The notes beneath the pieces were generated by a model. It made no database searches, was not told where the DNA came from, and worked only from the letters and a program-made list of their open reading frames with translations. 45,494 nt of DNA from a bacterium (lineage in GTDB: Bacteria; Desulfobacterota; DSWW01). Every line of letters begins with the position of its first letter. The first letter of the stretch is position 1. The stretch spans positions 1 to 45,494 of the forward strand of contig JANQFG010000050.1 in assembly GCA_028277985.1 (NCBI GenBank). Reading direction: 5' to 3'. A program made the position numbers and the translations under genes. This document shows positions 9,293-19,000 of this stretch, in pieces.

Positions 9293-9544
9293 CTACAACC
9301 GGTTCTCTGCGATGTACCGGGCCAGAGTACCCAGGGTGACAAACACTTTTTCGCCCAGTTCCCTGTTTTCGATGGAAACGCCGTAGGTCTCCTCGATCAT
9401 CACCGCCAGTTCCAGGATGTCGATGGAGTCCAGGTTCAGGCCGTCATCAAAGAAAGACGAATCCTCCGTCAACCCGGCCGGGTCCACGTCGGTGAGGTTC
9501 AGCGTCTCGATAATGTTGGCTTTTAGTTCGTCTAAGAGTTCCAT
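9293..9544 (-). CDS. acyl carrier protein
   Basis: Seen: 83 residues of a four-helix carrier protein with the phosphopantetheine site LNLDSIDILEL (Ser at about residue 40), an acidic helix II and the typical YGVSIENREL turn. Inferred: it carries the growing chain for the KS-CLF fusion encoded immediately downstream. The in-frame extension upstream to 9589 has no carrier-protein character. A promoter lies about 60 bases upstream, so this is the first gene of the ACP, KS-CLF, radical SAM, LolA, DUF3261 unit. Confidence 0.9.
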   Translation of the reverse strand: MELLDELKANIIETLNLTDVDPAGLTEDSSFFDDGLNLDSIDILELAVMIEETYGVSIENRELGEKVFVTLGTLARYIAENRL

Positions 9545-9609
9545 TCTTTCAACCCGGCTCAGGCAAAGCTCTGTCGAAACCTCTCCCACGGGGATGGTGA
9601 GACCTCTTA

Positions 9610-9637
9610 ATCATAGCATCTGGTATGGCCGTTTCAA
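9610..9637 (-). promoter_or_regulatory. sigma70-type promoter for the ACP/KS-CLF operon
   Basis: On the minus strand a -35 TTGAAA (9637-9632) is followed after 16 bases by -10 TATGAT (9615-9610). Transcription would begin near 9603, about 58 bases before the ACP start. Confidence 0.5.
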
Positions 9638-9688
9638 CTCCCCCTTCTCCAGCCCACGCCCTTCTCCATCACCCTCGACACTCTCCGG

Positions 9689-10138
9689 CTAGAACACACC
9701 TTTAGAATCCAATTCAACGAAGAGATCGGCAACCACATTGTCGGGATTCGGATACGAGTGAAAGAAGCGCTGAGAATAAAGAGCGGTGGCCAGGAGCTCG
9801 CCCGTTTCGCCATCGAACGCACGAATTCGAAGTTCCCTCAAATACATCGCGATATCCCACATCCATTGGTCCTTGTAACGTAACGCGATTCCATCGCACT
9901 TTTCAAACGTCTCCGCTTTACGATCAACGACCTTGAAGCCACGCGCTTCTAACTCTTTGGTGATCGCCTTGTGGATTGACCAGTCCTGCCGATCCGGATA
10001 GTCGCATGCCAAGTGCACGACACGGTCCGTCGAAATGGTTACATCCTTTCTTAACGTTTGTGTCGCGATGCTACCCCCACACGAGTTCAACGATACCAGA
10101 GCTGCCACCAGCAAAACAATAATCGTGATCTTCTTCAT
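9689..10138 (-). CDS. small lipoprotein of unknown function
   Basis: Seen: 149 residues with signal MKKITIIVLLVAALVSLNSC, a lipobox LNSC, then about 130 soluble residues. These contain an alpha/beta segment (IHKAITKELEARGFKVVDRKAE) and a two-strand end (IRAFDGETGELLATALYSQ). The start at 10138 has a strong AGGAGG site. Downstream of another lipoprotein gene and an outer-membrane protein gene on the same strand, it probably belongs to that three-gene unit. Segments resembling AFDGETGELLATA recur in the neighbouring lipoprotein as LLDAETGEELF, so both may share a fold. I do not recognise the family. Confidence 0.7.
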   Translation of the reverse strand: MKKITIIVLLVAALVSLNSCGGSIATQTLRKDVTISTDRVVHLACDYPDRQDWSIHKAITKELEARGFKVVDRKAETFEKCDGIALRYKDQWMWDIAMYLRELRIRAFDGETGELLATALYSQRFFHSYPNPDNVVADLFVELDSKGVF

Positions 10139-10294
10139 TCCTGTCCTCCTTTTCTGGTAAGGCATTTTCTCCAGTTAATTGGGCATCTTGCCGAACTGGG
10201 CTCCACAGCCTTCGCGTCGAGCCGCATTGGAGATGTGAGAATTCTCCGAGTACTACCCAGACTGCCTACCCTAACTCAAATCGGGGAGAAGGGG

Positions 10295-10876
10295 TCATAG
10301 ATCGAGCGCACTAATTTTCTCCAGGCCCTCCACGATGTTGTTCCTGGCGGCACGTTCTCTCGCAATGGTGTTTCGGGTGACGCCATTAAATGCATCACCA
10401 ATTGAGGCAAATCCCGGAGTTCTGATGTCTTCACAGAAGAGCTCTTCTCCCGTCTCGGCATCCAACAGCCTCCACCTTGCCGTTACGGTGTACTCCAGAG
10501 CATATCCCATGACCTTGTCAACAACATTCAAGGACATGTCGTAAACCGAGGCAAGGAGTAGGTAGTCGGCCTCTTCCTGGCTTGCGATTTCAGAAAAAAG
10601 CCTGCGTTTCGATACGGATAGCCGCACAGCTTCAACAAAATCCTCCTGCCTGAGCTCCTTCCCCATGCCACGCGAGGCAAGCAATTGGATGCCTTCCTCC
10701 GATCCCACACTGAGCGTATAGGGAAACCTCACCGTCTCAGCAGAGATTTCTTCTGGAACCATTTCCACAGCGCGAGGTGTCATCGCGCATCCGGAACCTG
10801 CCATGGCCGCAACGAAGAATGCAAGTGCTAGGATTGCTGTCCGATTGCCCGTAAGATTCGCTTTTCTTTCTTTCAT
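10295..10876 (-). CDS. lipoprotein of unknown function
   Basis: Seen: 193 residues, signal peptide with AILALAFFVAAMAGSGC (lipobox GSGC) and a soluble domain rich in helices and strands (EADYLLLASVYDMSLNVVD, then ARWRLLDAETGEELFCEDI). Known: similar alternation occurs in small outer-membrane assembly lipoproteins that estimate resistance or trafficking, but no specific family signature is visible. The start at 10876 has GGAG 9 bases upstream. It sits between the beta-barrel candidate gene and the smaller lipoprotein gene, same strand. A 14-bp perfect inverted repeat lies just upstream of its start, in the gap from the barrel gene. Confidence 0.7.
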   Translation of the reverse strand: MKERKANLTGNRTAILALAFFVAAMAGSGCAMTPRAVEMVPEEISAETVRFPYTLSVGSEEGIQLLASRGMGKELRQEDFVEAVRLSVSKRRLFSEIASQEEADYLLLASVYDMSLNVVDKVMGYALEYTVTARWRLLDAETGEELFCEDIRTPGFASIGDAFNGVTRNTIARERAARNNIVEGLEKISALDL

Positions 10877-10906
10877 CACCGTTTCTCCATAGATTTTTCT
10901 GATCAT

Positions 10907-10950
10907 CTCTTCCCGGGGCCGTCGAAGAGAGCGAGAGGCCCCGGGAAGAG
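10907..10950. repeat. 14-bp perfect inverted repeat (hairpin) between two genes
   Basis: CTCTTCCCGGGGCC at 10907-10920 is the exact reverse complement of GGCCCCGGGAAGAG at 10937-10950, with a 16-base loop. It lies in the leader between the outer-membrane protein gene (ends 11016) and the lipoprotein gene (starts 10876). No T-run follows on either strand, so it is more likely an RNA-processing, stability or partial-termination element than an intrinsic terminator. Confidence 0.6.
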
Positions 10951-11015
10951 GGAGCGGGTCACACCAAAACAACCACCGGCAGAGTTTGGAACGGACCGTG
11001 CTGCCAGGACGGGCC

Positions 11016-11705
11016 TTACTGCCAGGCGTTCCTGTCGGGACCGAAATTGAAAATGGGCGCCACCTGAACGAAGAACATGTGTTCTGATCCGCTCACGGTA
11101 TCATCTTCCAGAATGTATGCCGCATAGTTGAAATGGTAACCGCCCGACACGCCAATGGATAAGCCGCTCCCGAGGTGAATATTCACGCCGACTTCCGGAC
11201 CACCACCGCCCCCCAACAAGATCGAACTGTCATCAGAGCCGCCGTAATTGACAGTGTAAGGATTGGCGGCATCGCCGAAGAAATCGCAGTAGAATCTCAC
11301 GGACGGCCCAGCCCAGACCCGCACCGCAGAGGTTCTCAAGATCCCGAACCCAAAGGTGTGTTTCATGTTGAATCCCCACCCGGTCTCATCGAGCAGATCA
11401 CCCGCGTCTACCTCGAGGCCGCCCAGCTCTATCGAGTCCAGATTCAGCTTTACGATATCCAGTCCCACAGTCAATCGATAGTTGAACAGTTTGTCCTGCG
11501 AGGTGCACGTGTCCAGAAGGAACCCAATGGTGAAATGATCTGCTTTGAAGTTGGCGTCTACGTCTGTAAGCCCCTCAATGTCATCCACCGTTGGACTGAA
11601 CGACCCACGCCCATACTCAAAGTAGGGCCCAATCCCCGTGGCCAATACCTCCGTCGCGCCGAAAAGGCAAACCGTGCACAACGCCAAAACGATGACTCTC
11701 TTCAT
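11016..11705 (-). CDS. small outer-membrane beta-barrel protein candidate
   Basis: Seen: 229 residues with a Sec signal peptide (MKRVIVLALCTVCLFGATEVLA), then alternating amphipathic strands (HFTIGFLLDTC, FNYRLTVGLDIVKLNLDS, SIGVSGGYHFNYAAYI, FFVQVAPIFNFG) separated by Gly/Asp loops. This is the pattern of an eight- to ten-strand OmpA/OmpW-like barrel. It does not end in the usual C-terminal Phe, so the assignment is not certain. A GGAG site precedes the ATG and a promoter lies about 250 bases upstream. It leads a unit with two lipoprotein genes in the middle of the biosynthetic locus. Role unknown. Confidence 0.7.
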   Translation of the reverse strand: MKRVIVLALCTVCLFGATEVLATGIGPYFEYGRGSFSPTVDDIEGLTDVDANFKADHFTIGFLLDTCTSQDKLFNYRLTVGLDIVKLNLDSIELGGLEVDAGDLLDETGWGFNMKHTFGFGILRTSAVRVWAGPSVRFYCDFFGDAANPYTVNYGGSDDSSILLGGGGGPEVGVNIHLGSGLSIGVSGGYHFNYAAYILEDDTVSGSEHMFFVQVAPIFNFGPDRNAWQ

Positions 11706-12187
11706 GTTCTTCGCTCCTCTCTGTACATGGGTTGGAAGAAACCCCCGACGAGACTACCCTCTTTGAAACCCTAGCGGCCAACACCTCGGGGGAACGGAAC
11801 AACGGAAAAACCAGCGCCAGTGATCAGAAAGACGCAGGCAGCATGAGTTTCTTACGCCTTCAACGCCTGTTTTTTCACCGGTCTCGGTGTTTGGCCTCAA
11901 TTCAAGCGACGCTTCCTCCTGTCCGGCCCACGGGGACACTTCGCTCGGCGCCGAAATAATAGAGAGAACATAATCATGTGTCAAGATGGAAAACCGAAGG
12001 AAAACCGAAAGAGGTGCCCCTTCACTTCAAGGTGGAAGTCCGGGGGTATTCGCTAGCTGAATATCGGTAGGTTGCAGATATGTTGTGCATCGGATGGGCG
12101 CCGGGACCGGTCTGTTCCGGCAGGGGTCGGACTGTGTTCATCCTCCCTGCGATCCTGCGGAAAGCGGTTCGTCTCCGCGTGCCGGGC
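11706..12187. other. gene-free stretch with a long leader
   Basis: This 482-base gap separates the end of a B12/radical SAM gene from the outer-membrane protein gene. It contains a sigma70-type promoter at 11956-11984 reading left and a leader of roughly 240 bases. Short open frames in it have no coding character. I see no tRNA, no clear riboswitch and no terminator with a T-run. Confidence 0.5.
11956..11984 (-). promoter_or_regulatory. near-consensus promoter for the barrel/lipoprotein unit
   Basis: On the minus strand -35 TTGACA (11984-11979), exactly 17 bases, then -10 TATTAT (11961-11956). This is the best promoter match in the window. Transcription would begin near 11949, leaving an untranslated leader of about 240 bases before the ATG at 11705. 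Confidence 0.6.
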
Positions 12188-13681
12188 TTAGATTGTATCA
12201 AGATCCTTAAATTCATTCACCCTCGCGAGCCGGGCAAGCACACGCTGGTGTCGGCCTTCCCAACCGAGTTTTCGCAGTGTCCTATTAACAAAGAACCTTA
12301 GCACAGGCCGGAAGACATGGATCCAGAAACCGGTCCAGGCACGCCCTTGCTGTCTGCGTGCCCGCATAGAGGGGTTCCACCAGCCCAGTATCCTTTGCCG
12401 GTGATACCAGAACAGATACTGCAGCCTGTCTGTTTCAAGATGTCTGGTTCTCACATTCGCCCACAACCCCGTGTAGCGTTCAAAGTTTTCCTTGTTGGTA
12501 ACGAGACCCTCGCTGATCAGGGCTGTTCGTATCTCGGTCTTGGGATATGGCGTCAGAATCTGGCAGATAGCCCCATCCGCGCCTACGTCTTTCAAGAACT
12601 GATAGTTGTCCACGATGTCCTGCTCGTCGTCGTCCGGGAAGCCAAAAATGAGCCCGCCGATCACCATCATTCCGTGTTTCTGGCAGATCTGCACCGCCCT
12701 CCTCGATGCTTCAACCGTATTGCCCTTGTGTGCAAGATCAAGGTTCTTCCTGGAGGCATTCTCTATCCCGAGAAAGATCGTTCGGAATCCTGCGAGGGCC
12801 ATCTTTTCAACCATTTCCTCGCTCTTGGCGACGGAAATACAATCTGCCTGAACGATGAGGTTCAGGTTCTTGTATTTCCTCTCGGCAATGGCGTCGCAGA
12901 GGGCCATGACACGTTTCGGGCTGAGCACAAAGTTGTCATCAACAATGAACACCCCCCGGGTTCTTCGCTTGTAGTAAATGTCATCCAAGTCCGACAGGAC
13001 TCGCTCGATCGGAAAGGTCCGGAAGGTTCTCCCGTACATGTGCTTCATGCTGCAAAAGTTGCATGATCGCGTGCAGCCCCTGGACGTTTCCATGACTTCG
13101 ACCTTGCTCGCGACAATATGGTAGCCCCATGTCAATCGCCTTCGGTCGCGGATGGGCAGCTTGAGAGTAGACAGATCCAGAGGTTCCGCTCTCTTGTTGT
13201 GTACGAACTCTTCGCCTTGCCTGTACGAGAGGGAAGGGATGTCCTCAAACCTGTCCCTGCCAGCCAGCGCATTCACGAGGCGGCGGCTCGCCTCTTCGCC
13301 TTCGCCCCGAATCAGGAAGTCGAACCATTTGGCCTCCGGAGAGGCCGCGATTTCCTCACCCATCAACGTGGGGTGATAGCCCCCGACAACGACCTTCGTA
13401 TCGGGTAGAATCTGCTTGATCAGCTTGGCCACTCTGGTACAGGTATGGTACTGCCAGGCCATGGAGGACAAACCGACAAGGTCCGGGTTGATCTTCTTCA
13501 GCGTGCTTGTCAAGTAGCTTCGGATTCGGCGCCGTTTTCTGACGAGATCGATGAGAAAGACGGCGTGCTCGGGATCGATATTCCCTCCCACGCTCGCAAT
13601 TCCCAGGTTGGGCATGTGAACAGCAGCCTCATGGATGACGATGGGCGTCACATCCGGCATGGAAATCAATACGACCTTCAA
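12188..13681 (-). CDS. B12-binding-domain / radical SAM protein
   Basis: Seen: 497 residues; the N-terminal Rossmann part includes DLVGLSSMAWQYHT and VVVGGYHPTLMGEE. The radical SAM motif CTRSCNFC lies at about residues 203-210, then FIVDDNFVLSP and GLIFGFPDDDEQD. The basic C-terminal tail includes a WTGFWIHVFRPVLRFFVN stretch that could touch the membrane. Known: B12-domain radical SAM proteins of the P-methyltransferase/cyclase group act on unreactive carbons, including lipid tails. Inferred: it tailors the hydrophobic product. Translation probably starts at TTG 13681, which has AAGGGA 5 bases upstream. It is the last gene of the ammonia-lyase operon and lies 51 bases after a second protein of the same class. 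Confidence 0.8.
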   Translation of the reverse strand: MKVVLISMPDVTPIVIHEAAVHMPNLGIASVGGNIDPEHAVFLIDLVRKRRRIRSYLTSTLKKINPDLVGLSSMAWQYHTCTRVAKLIKQILPDTKVVVGGYHPTLMGEEIAASPEAKWFDFLIRGEGEEASRRLVNALAGRDRFEDIPSLSYRQGEEFVHNKRAEPLDLSTLKLPIRDRRRLTWGYHIVASKVEVMETSRGCTRSCNFCSMKHMYGRTFRTFPIERVLSDLDDIYYKRRTRGVFIVDDNFVLSPKRVMALCDAIAERKYKNLNLIVQADCISVAKSEEMVEKMALAGFRTIFLGIENASRKNLDLAHKGNTVEASRRAVQICQKHGMMVIGGLIFGFPDDDEQDIVDNYQFLKDVGADGAICQILTPYPKTEIRTALISEGLVTNKENFERYTGLWANVRTRHLETDRLQYLFWYHRQRILGWWNPSMRARRQQGRAWTGFWIHVFRPVLRFFVNRTLRKLGWEGRHQRVLARLARVNEFKDLDTI

Positions 13682-13732
13682 GGTGTCCCTTTCTGCTGGT
13701 GCGGTCTGGACCTCGAGGCGATGTTCACAGCT

Positions 13733-15040
13733 CTACGCCTGGGTCGTCTTGCGGGTTGTCCCTGTTCCCTTTTCGTCCGTCTGCTCCTGCTCTTGCTTCG
13801 CACTTCGCAGCAGGGTTCTCCGTCTACGGATGGAATCCTTGATCACGTCCATGAAAAGTTCGCTCATGCGCACGGTCTGAGATCGCTCCGCATAGAAGGA
13901 TCTCCACGCCTGCTCGTAGAGTGCCTGCAGCCTCTCCGGGCTCATGTGCCGGGGCTGAAAGACAACCTTGGCCGCGTTGTACGCCTCCCAGTTCCGGTCG
14001 AGGATGCGGCCCTTGCTTTCCAGTTGGCGCCGGATCTGCGTCTGCGGGAAGGGTGTCAGGATCGTGAACTCGGCCAGGTCCAGGCCGATTTCCAGCAGAA
14101 AGTCGATGAGCCTCAGGATGAAATCCTCGGTGTGGTCGTCCAGGCCCAGCAGGATGGTGCCTTCCACCTTGATCCCGTGATCGTGCATCATGACGATCCG
14201 GTCTCGGATCTTGTCCGAGATGGTGTAAATCGCGTGGTACACGTACCAGCAGCCGGCGTCCCGGGCCGCCCTGAGCACATCCGGCCTGCAGGTAAGGGGG
14301 TGGGAGATCCACTTGCGGCCGGCTTTCTCGAACCCGTAGTCCCTGAGCGCTTCGAACAGCTCCAGCTGAGCCTTGATGCTCTGCTCCATGGAGTTGTCCA
14401 CGAAAAAAACGAGCTCTCCGCATCGGTCCAGGTCACGGAGCACCAGGTCCAGGGGGCGTATCCGGTGCCGGCGGCCGCCCAGGAAGGAGACGCAGCAGGG
14501 GGGACAGTTGAAGCGGCAGCCCCGGGAAGTCTGCACCAGGTCAGGCAGTTCCCAGCCCTTGTACGCGTAAAGCTCTTGCTTGCGGTAGAGATCCCGCCTA
14601 GGGTCGGGCAGGCGGCGGATGTCCGGGAACTCGCCTTCAGGGTGGCGGTAGATCTTCTGGAGGCGCCCGGCCTGGAAGTCCTTGATCATCTCCTCGACCA
14701 GGCCTTCGCCTTCCCCCACGCAGAGAGCATCCACGTGTCCCGTCGCCTCTTCCGGACAGAGGGTGGGGTGCAGTCCGCCCATGATCACGGTCCTGCCCCG
14801 GCGCCGGAATGCATGGGCCAGATCGTAGGCCCGGGGCGCCTGACAGGAGAGCAGGGTGGAAAGAGCAATTACGTCAGCGTCCGTTTCCAGATCAACGGGC
14901 TCCACGTTCTCGTTCAGCACCGCGACCTCCACGCCGTCCGGCACGCAGGCCGCGGCCTGGATCATGCCGAGCGGAGGGAGGTTGAATTCGGTCTGCTCCG
15001 GGATCTTGGGCCACCGAGGGTGGATGAAAAGGACCTTCAT
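13733..15040 (-). CDS. B12-binding-domain / radical SAM protein
   Basis: Seen: 435 residues; N-terminal domain with MKVLFIHPRWPKIPEQTEF, NLPPLGM and VIMGGLHPTLCPEE. A radical SAM cluster motif CRFNCPPC sits at about residues 175-182, followed by FFVDNSMEQS and GTILLGLDDHTEDF. The end is Lys/Arg/Gln-rich and looks disordered. Known: the LPPLGM entry is typical of class B/C B12-type radical SAM enzymes. Inferred: together with the next gene it forms a tandem pair with successive modifying steps, because the two are only distantly alike. The ATG at 15040 has an AGG-containing site just upstream; an earlier in-frame start at 15085 is weaker. Confidence 0.8.
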   Translation of the reverse strand: MKVLFIHPRWPKIPEQTEFNLPPLGMIQAAACVPDGVEVAVLNENVEPVDLETDADVIALSTLLSCQAPRAYDLAHAFRRRGRTVIMGGLHPTLCPEEATGHVDALCVGEGEGLVEEMIKDFQAGRLQKIYRHPEGEFPDIRRLPDPRRDLYRKQELYAYKGWELPDLVQTSRGCRFNCPPCCVSFLGGRRHRIRPLDLVLRDLDRCGELVFFVDNSMEQSIKAQLELFEALRDYGFEKAGRKWISHPLTCRPDVLRAARDAGCWYVYHAIYTISDKIRDRIVMMHDHGIKVEGTILLGLDDHTEDFILRLIDFLLEIGLDLAEFTILTPFPQTQIRRQLESKGRILDRNWEAYNAAKVVFQPRHMSPERLQALYEQAWRSFYAERSQTVRMSELFMDVIKDSIRRRRTLLRSAKQEQEQTDEKGTGTTRKTTQA

Positions 15041-15172
15041 GGCACCTGCCTTGTGGATGAACCGCCACGGAAGACCACTTGTCAATGGGTCCCCTGGTGA
15101 TGCCTGCCGAAAAACCTTTGTTCCTGCGCTATGCGACAGTGTATAGTACCCGGGCAGCCGGGTCGAGTAGGA

Positions 15173-16036
15173 TCAGGCGTCGAAGCGGTACCAGTGCTCC
15201 GGGTGTTTCCTCACCATTTCCTCCAACTCTCCGAGGTAGTGGGCCACGGACTGACGCAAAGCTTCCTCCCGGGTGATGTGGGCGTCGGGCCGAGGTACGA
15301 AATACGGCTCCCCCAGCCGGATCCGGTACCTGAGCGGGTGCAGACGGACCGTAAAGAGCGTGAAGATCGGTACCCCTGCTTTCATAGCGAGAAGGTGCGG
15401 GGTCATGGGTACGTCCAGCCTGCTTCCGAAGAAGGAGGCTACCATCCGACGCTGGTCCTCGCTCTGGATCCGGTCTCCGGCGATGGACACGAACCCTCCC
15501 TCGCGCAGAATCCGGACGCTTTCCAGCAGGTCGAACGGGGACCCGCCATCGTCGGAGGCCGAAACGACCCCGACCCCGTCCTGGGCGATGTCGTGCTTCT
15601 GCTTCCGCTCAATCTGTTCCTTCTGCTTTTCCCCTAGATGCAGCATCAGGGGGAGGCCCTTGCGGGCGAAAAGACGTGCTGCGATTTCCCAGTTCCCGAA
15701 GTGTGACATGAGGAAGATTCCCCCGAGGCCGCGGGAGCGGTTCTTGTCGAATCCATCCATTCCCTCCACTTCCCAGGTAAAGCTCTCGTTCCGGGCCAGC
15801 CGAACACGGTCCGCGAAGACCGTGGCGAAGTGGTGAAACTGCCTCCAGACAATGCCGACAAGGGCCCACGAGCTTTTTTCAGGGAACACGGAGCGGAAGA
15901 ACGAGACGTTCCTTGCCACCATGCCGGGCCGGACGACAAAGAAACCCGAGGAGACGAGCCATGCAAATAGCGCGACGAACCAGGGCCCTGTCAACCGGGA
16001 CATCCGGACGAGGAATTCGTAGAAGAGGCCCTTCAT
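15173..16036 (-). CDS. LpxL/HtrB-like lauroyl-type acyltransferase
   Basis: Seen: 287 residues, an N-terminal hydrophobic segment (WFVALFAWLVSSGFFVV), the HX4E catalytic motif SHFGNWE (His about 112, Glu about 117) and GDRIQ. Known: this family adds secondary acyl chains to lipid A; APE clusters carry one, thought to attach the polyene or acyl chain to a lipid anchor. Inferred: it transfers the ACP-bound product to the membrane acceptor on the inner leaflet. Its ATG overlaps the stop of the upstream exporter gene (ATGA), indicating translational coupling. Confidence 0.88.
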   Translation of the reverse strand: MKGLFYEFLVRMSRLTGPWFVALFAWLVSSGFFVVRPGMVARNVSFFRSVFPEKSSWALVGIVWRQFHHFATVFADRVRLARNESFTWEVEGMDGFDKNRSRGLGGIFLMSHFGNWEIAARLFARKGLPLMLHLGEKQKEQIERKQKHDIAQDGVGVVSASDDGGSPFDLLESVRILREGGFVSIAGDRIQSEDQRRMVASFFGSRLDVPMTPHLLAMKAGVPIFTLFTVRLHPLRYRIRLGEPYFVPRPDAHITREEALRQSVAHYLGELEEMVRKHPEHWYRFDA

Positions 16037-19000
16037 GTCGCCGATTCCTTGCCCGTTGCGGGGACGGCCACGAACCAGCAGACATCGCGCCCCTCGTCCT
16101 CGACGACCTTGAGCCGGAAACCGTTCTGTTCCAGCATGGCTCTGAGTCGCGAGGGCGGGCGGAGAACGTGGCGTGGCCTGGCCAGCCTGAGTCGGAGGGC
16201 CTCTTTCAGCCTTCGCCAGGGGCGGGACCGGTCGGCGGGAATGGTGATCCGCATCACCAGGGGACCTCCAGAGGTCGCCAGCCGCAGCCGCAGTTCCCCC
16301 AGCAGCCGGTCCAGATCCACGTCGGGAAGGTAATGCCCCACGTCCAGGAGCAGGACGGCGTTCACTTCCCTGGGGTCGGCGGGCAGGTCCTGTGCGCTGC
16401 CATGCAGGACCCGGCAGTCCTCCCCGAGGGCGCGCGCCGCAAGGTGCGTCTTCTCCTTGTCGGGGTCCAGACCCACGAAGCGAAGCCGGGGATTCAGCGT
16501 GAGCAGCCAGGCGGCGGGAACGCCGTAACCGCAGCCCACATCCAGAACGGTTCCGTCGGGAGGAACGAACTCCGCAAGCCTCGGGAACATGGGGTCAATC
16601 TTCATTTTGAAGCGGGCGAAAAACCGGGGATACGGTTCCAGGAGGGCAAACCTCGACATTACTGCCCGGCGGTGTCGGGAAGACCCCGGGGTCACCGGCT
16701 CATGGAGAGCGAAGGCCCGGGGCCGGTAGAGCCGGGCCAGGCAGGGGGGAAGCAGGAGGAAGGCCCCCAGTGCGCTGTACCCGATTCCCAGAAACGAGAC
16801 AATGCCCGCAGAGCGGAGAACCGCGTGGCTGGAAAGGGCCAGTGCTCCCATGCCGAGCATGGTCGAGGCCGAGGCCAGAAACACGGCCACCCGAACCGGG
16901 TCCTGGGAGGGGTGCTTCTCGTTCAGGCACCTCTGCTGGGAACGCACAAGAAGCAGGCTGTAGTCCACCCCCATACCGAAGATGACGATGGCCAGCATGA
17001 GACTGGGGATGTCCAGCGGTCTGCCGAGGATCTTCAGGGTGGCCAGGGTCAGGATCATGGAGAAGACGAGTGGCGCGAACGTGAGGATCACCAGCCGGAT
17101 ATCGAAGAAGAGGATCCAGACCAGGAACAGGGTGCCGGCGGCGATGATGACGAACATTCGCAGGAAGGTCTGAGAAAGGAGAGCCGCCAGGCGGTCGGAA
17201 TACAGGTTCGGGTCGAACACGTGCACTGAGGGCTGCCGGTGGGCCTGAAAGAAGACGCCCCCGTCGTAGGCTTCCCCCGGGGTGGCCGAAGCCAGCAGAA
17301 CCCACCCGGTTCCGTCCTTCTTTGGGGAGATGCCGAAGAGATCGTACAGGTCTTCCGGAATCTCCAGGTCCCGGTACCGGGGGGATTCCACCTGCTCCAG
17401 GAAGGGGTCGAAGGCGCCGGCGGAAAAACCGTTCTTCCCCCCGGCCTCGGCAAGGTGGGCGCGCAACCGCTTCACCCGGTCCGGGTTCCAGAAATTGAGC
17501 CAGGCTTCCAGGTTTCGTCTCGCGCGCTCCGCGCCGGGCAGGATCATGGAGGGAGTGAACCCGGAGCGCAGCAAACCCGTCCGCAGTTCTTCTTCCCACC
17601 GGCTGCTCAACGGATCGCTGAGCCGTTGCAGCTCCCGGACATCCTCTCCCTGCAGCATGACGTAGACTTTTTCCGTGACGTTCCCCCACACCCGGCTGAC
17701 GACGTTCTCGGCCTTCAGGGTCTCGGGCGATACGGTGTTCATGGTCCGGAGATCCACTCGGAATTCTGGCGTTGCCAGGAAGACCCCGCAGACCGCCAGC
17801 GCGACGGCGACTCCGAAGGCCCCCCAGCCTCGGGAGGTAGTGAGTCGTTTCAGCAAGCCCTCGAGGGGAAGGAGCGCAGGCCGCCGGGCCGCCGGCAGCC
17901 CCGGGATGAACAGGGGGAACACCAGGTGGAGAAAGAGAAATGAGAACACCACGCCCATTGCCGCGACGATCCCAACCTGCGCCATCAGGAGGAAGCCGCT
18001 CCACAGCAGGATGGAGAAGGCCCCCGCCGTGGTGAGCACTGCGAAGAGTGCCACTGCCCAGACTTGTCTGGAGGCGCGGGAGGCGTGGGTTTCTTCCCTC
18101 CGGTCCAGGAACATCAGGTAGGCGATGCTGTGGTCGACGCTGATGGAGATAAGCGCCCCGGCGAATCCCAGGGCCAGGGCTGAGATGTGGGAGGAAAAGA
18201 GCGAGTAGACGATGAGGGCGAGCATAGCCCCGGCCACGGCGGGAACCAGGGCCAGGATGCCGATCCAGGGTCTGGGGAAGGTCATCAGGAGCAAGGCGGT
18301 AATGCCCAGGGTGATGATCAGGACGGCCCTGGCCGCATCCCGCCGCACGATCTCTTCGTTGTCCAGGGCGTAGCGGAAGGAGCCCAGGGCCAGGATTTCC
18401 ACGGAGGCCTTCCCGGGTCCTGCGTCCGCTCCCAGGCTTGCCGAGAGTTCCTCCAGAATACGGGTCAACTCCCGGGAGAAGGTCGTGTCGGTGGGGGGCC
18501 TGGACGGCTCGCACACGAGAAGAAGGTGCTTCCCGTCGCCGGAAAGGAGATTGTCTCGGTAAACCTCAACGTTCTGGAAGAAGGCCATGCGCATCATCCG
18601 CGCCAGAACCCGGAAACGCAACTCAAGCGGGTCCCTGGAGACCCCGTCTGCCTGGCCGATGCCTTCCAGGCCCAGTAGACGCTCGCGGGCTCTTCCAACG
18701 GCGTCCAAGACGTTTTGCCGGGAAAGCACGCCGGCATCCCACTCCGCAAGGTCGTCTTCATCGAAGAGCAGGGGCAGGTTGTTGGTCACGGTCCCGAGAA
18801 GATTCGTCATGCCTTGGCCGAACCGGTTTACCCCCACGGACCGGAACAGGCCGCTCTGTCTGAGCCGGTCGGCCACGGTCTCGGCCGCTTCTATGAGGCG
18901 GTCCCTGTCCGGTAGGCGGTCGGACCGGCTCAGATCGATGAGAACCCGGTCCATCGCCGGATTCTGCTTCATGACTTCGCGCGCATCATGGGTCACGTCG

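Noticed and set aside
13445..15100. 551-codon open frame on the plus strand
   Set aside because: It lies antisense to two radical SAM genes with clear motifs and has the compositional look of a mirror of GC-rich coding.
16700..18514. 604-codon frame within the exporter region
   Set aside because: It is Pro/Gly/Arg-rich in a different frame from the MMPL protein, which has intact membrane segments and motifs.
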